Origin: Planktothrix agardhii NIES-204 | GTDB taxonomy: Bacteria; Cyanobacteriota; Cyanobacteriia; Cyanobacteriales; Microcoleaceae | DNA length: 64,000 nt | Assembly (NCBI GenBank): GCA_003609755.1 | Contig: AP017991.1 | Coordinates: 2,311,501-2,375,500, forward strand | Direction: 5' to 3' | Shown here: piece after piece, positions 62,920 through 64,000 of the stretch | Layout of the letters: each line of letters begins with the position of its first letter | Numbering within the stretch: position 1 is the first letter of the stretch | Notes under the pieces: model-generated | Told to the model about the DNA's origin: nothing | Database searches by the model: none | The model's input: the letters and a program-made list of their open reading frames with translations, nothing else | Made by a program: the position numbers and the translations under genes

Positions 62920-64000
62920 TTAAGAATCTGCTAATTGTTTAGGGATATTACTATTAGCGGTTCTAACTTCTAGGGTGACATCTCCTAATTTTCGTTGTTC
63001 CCCATCATGGAGTTCTTGTTTGAGAATTTTCATCCCTCTTTCCTTCATTTCCTCGTCAAATTCCATAATAATTTTTTCTCCTTCGGTGTAGATTTTGGCA
63101 GTAATGGGGGGATAGCCTTGACTTTTTCTCAGGTAAATATGGTTATTTTCTGAACTTCCTAATAAAACTGGTTCTGATCCTAAATTAATCTTAGTTTGTT
63201 CGTTCGGTGTCCAATAAACAATTAACCAAGATTCACGACTGAATTGTTCAATTAAAGCAATCATTAAACCGATAAAAAATCCAATAATTGCCGCCCCAAT
63301 TAATCGCCCCACTAAATCACCCGATACGGCCGAAATAATCAGAAATCCAATGGCTCCGGCTGTTCCACCCATGGCCCCGCCCTGCACCGCCCGCCCCCGT
63401 TGCAAGTTCGGAACAAAAAAAGACATTCCCCCACCGACCACCGAGCCTAAAATTGTCCAGCCGATAATTCTGCCCCCAATGGCCAGAATCGGCATACCAG
63501 CAAAGGGAATAAACAACAGTTGGCCCACTCCTCCGGCCACCAGTCCCGCCATTAAACCCCCGGCAACACCCATACCCACCTGTTGGGGAGTTAGAAGACG
63601 GCGACGGAGGTAATAGTTTTGGCCCGCAATTAGGGCCAGGGATGTACCAATAGCCAAAAGTGCCGTCCATCCGCCTATCCGTAAAACCGAGTAAATAACG
63701 CTATAATTTCCTGTGGGGCCAGATTCCACCAATTGACTGCTATATATAGCTTTTTCCGCTTGTCGAAAGGCTTGGTCAAAGTCACCGGAGTTCACATAAA
63801 AAACCCTGGAAGGGTCGCCTGTTAGTTGAGCGAGAAAATTGGTATCAGCATCCCCTGTAGCAACGGCAACTAAGTTAATATTCTGGGATGCGGCTGTTCT
63901 CATCGCCTCCAAGGTTTTTGCCTGTTCTCGGTTCAGATTTGCTCCGGCAAACCCTGGTTGTCCATCGGTAAATAGGAGAATATTGCGCCGTTGTGGGGTT
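62920..64000 (-). CDS. vWA protein with glycine-rich membrane region and FHA-like tail (5' end outside window)
   Basis: This gene enters from the right edge; the visible part is 360 residues. The first residues (QRRNILLFTDGQPGFAGA) are part of a von Willebrand A domain, with LLFTDG as a metal-site strand; the domain continues to about VFYVNSGDFDQAF. Then a membrane region of about 180 residues is built of glycine-rich helices (GMGVAGGLMAGLVAGGVGQL, GGAMGGTAGAIGFLI, GRLIGAAIIGFFIGLMIA), reminiscent of glycine zippers. The C-terminal 100 residues (VLLGSSENNHIYL, ITAKIYTEGEKIIMEF, LHDGEQRKLGDVTLEV) look like an FHA-type beta-sandwich. I infer a membrane-anchored sensor or scaffold, possibly for phosphoproteins. 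The kinase and phosphatase genes are 6 kb away on the same strand. Confidence 0.85.
   Translation of the reverse strand, partial: TPQRRNILLFTDGQPGFAGANLNREQAKTLEAMRTAASQNINLVAVATGDADTNFLAQLTGDPSRVFYVNSGDFDQAFRQAEKAIYSSQLVESGPTGNYSVIYSVLRIGGWTALLAIGTSLALIAGQNYYLRRRLLTPQQVGMGVAGGLMAGLVAGGVGQLLFIPFAGMPILAIGGRIIGWTILGSVVGGGMSFFVPNLQRGRAVQGGAMGGTAGAIGFLIISAVSGDLVGRLIGAAIIGFFIGLMIALIEQFSRESWLIVYWTPNEQTKINLGSEPVLLGSSENNHIYLRKSQGYPPITAKIYTEGEKIIMEFDEEMKERGMKILKQELHDGEQRKLGDVTLEVRTANSNIPKQLADS

Noticed and set aside
63350-63613. Plus-strand frame opposite the vWA gene
   Set aside because: Proline-rich mirror of the glycine-rich membrane region; a shadow.

Overview
The window looks like chromosomal DNA of a filamentous, gliding cyanobacterium of the Oscillatoriales type (Planktothrix or a relative). 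The evidence is the density of GCGATCGC (HIP1) octamers, many cyanobacteria-restricted families (DUF2555, DUF2605, DUF2973, DUF4278, DUF4912), a pilus-taxis HmpF protein, hormogonium-polysaccharide-type glycosyltransferases, a DevBCA-type exporter, and an AT-rich base composition with several families of short palindromic repeats. No rRNA, tRNA, CRISPR array or intact transposase gene was recognised. The genus is an inference from gene content.

Layout. 1-4.1 kb: the 5' part of a solute-binding protein gene, a decayed adenylate cyclase, an ArsB/NhaD-type permease, and a Kef-type antiporter whose C-terminal part is replaced by an unrelated tail. 4.6-9.2 kb: M48 metalloprotease, a large secreted RTX/Calx-beta protein and a conserved hypothetical. 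9.3-12.1 kb: lipopolysaccharide export genes lptA, lptB and an LptF/G permease. 12.6-21.7 kb: htpG, four family 2 glycosyltransferases and clpB. 21.9-30.6 kb: a ribbon-helix-helix-like protein, a DALR-domain protein, a Crp-type regulator, hmpF, two Uma2 genes, mtnP and a secreted GH10-like glycosidase. 30.9-37.6 kb: pgm, Uma2, uvrC, a WGR/DUF1963 protein and a small helical protein. 37.7-41.6 kb: DUF4912, DUF2973, DUF2605 and DUF4278 proteins. 41.7-50.2 kb: a TolC-type channel, two [2Fe-2S] proteins, coaBC, an esterase, a glutamate-type dehydrogenase, an HxlR regulator, and broken Uma2 and PEP synthase genes. 50.3-53.1 kb: a hydrolase, an anti-sigma-type ATPase, two small cyanobacterial proteins and a DUF1963 relic.

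53.2-64 kb is the most unusual part. A tight PP2C phosphatase - kinase - kinase operon (the kinases carry a cold-shock-like and an FHA-like C-terminal domain) is followed on the same strand by a DUF433/DUF5615 toxin-antitoxin pair and devA. devA is separated from devB and devC by a 2-kb block in the opposite orientation that holds a GNAT acetyltransferase, hicAB and a PIN-domain toxin pair. At the right edge lies a von Willebrand A protein with a glycine-rich membrane region and an FHA-like tail. Phosphatase, kinases, FHA-like modules and vWA together suggest a phospho-signalling system; the link is inferred.

Genome dynamics are a second theme. There are at least six broken or chimeric genes, five copies of a GC-rich palindrome (one translated inside a gene), four copies of a GTTGCG-type hairpin, two small elements with terminal inverted repeats, heptamer tandem repeats, and a pair of inverted glycosyltransferase genes sharing a 393-bp segment with seven counted differences.
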